A stretch of 64,000 bases of DNA from NCBI RefSeq assembly GCF_007115105.1, contig NZ_SULJ01000002.1:118044-182043 (forward strand), read 5' to 3'. The stretch's first letter is position 1. Each line of letters begins with the position of its first letter. The notes beneath the pieces are model-generated. The model made no database searches and had not been told where the DNA came from. It worked only from the letters and a program-made list of their open reading frames with translations. Shown in pieces: positions 62,718 to 64,000 of this stretch. The stretch comes from Clostridium sp. HBUAS56010. GTDB lineage: Bacteria; Bacillota; Clostridia; Lachnospirales; Lachnospiraceae. Made by a program: the position numbers and the translations under genes.

Positions 62718-64000
<1,283 letters not shown>

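Overview
The window reads as chromosome of a pectin- and citrate-using anaerobic Firmicute, most likely a Lachnospiraceae close to Lacrimispora / 'Clostridium' indolis or sphenoides. This is inferred from moderate GC, strong AGGAGG ribosome binding sites, T-box leaders, a group B-like [FeFe] hydrogenase, CotF-like spore coat genes, a Gram-positive rhamnogalacturonan locus and a citrate lyase cluster. No rRNA, CRISPR array or intact prophage was seen.

Layout. 1-3100: 5' part of an archaeal-type aspartyl-tRNA synthetase behind a T-box, a YacP-like NYN nuclease, a large multi-hairpin inverted repeat, the manganese exporter mntP and a small membrane protein. 3157-17538: a minus-strand rhamnogalacturonan-I (RG-I) locus. 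It holds a DUF1961 (YesU-like) protein, a membrane AraC regulator, two permeases and a binding protein, an exo-RG lyase of the YetA/PL26 type, a PL11 lyase fused to a CE12-type acetylesterase, a GH105 hydrolase and a NodB deacetylase. 17697-20700: a double-HD (HD-GYP) phosphodiesterase, and tyrS with a tyrosine T-box. 20679-26615: a 1978-residue secreted pectinase (GH28 + PL9 + cell-wall repeats). The secreted enzyme would cut pectin outside, the ABC transporter would import the fragments, and the signal-less lyases, esterase and GH105 would finish them in the cytoplasm.

26968-41797: citrate fermentation. A beta-carbonic anhydrase stands opposite a CitMHS citrate transporter and the beta and gamma subunits of a Na+-pumping oxaloacetate decarboxylase. 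A Ca2+-ATPase, a sensor kinase/response regulator pair, citG-citF-citE-citD-citX and a MATE pump follow. The two citrate operons share a 16-bp CTTAA-N6-TTAAG palindrome. The decarboxylase alpha subunit and the citC ligase are not in the window.

41861-57515: mostly housekeeping genes. These are DAHP synthase, uppP, ung, hisF-hisH, a Sir2-like protein, a DUF4430/ECF S-component pair, an RlmI-like methyltransferase, a polysaccharide deacetylase, two small coat proteins, the [FeFe] hydrogenase, purine nucleoside phosphorylase, an SsuABC/ThiXYZ-like ABC operon, a lipoprotein and ogt.

57878-64000: seven tRNA genes, then a mobile/accessory stretch. It contains an IS256 transposase remnant, a 17-bp inverted repeat, a BlaI/BlaR1-type pair with two palindromic operators and an unusual duplicated sensor domain, an IS1182-like remnant between terminal inverted repeats, and a collagen-like protein running off the right edge.
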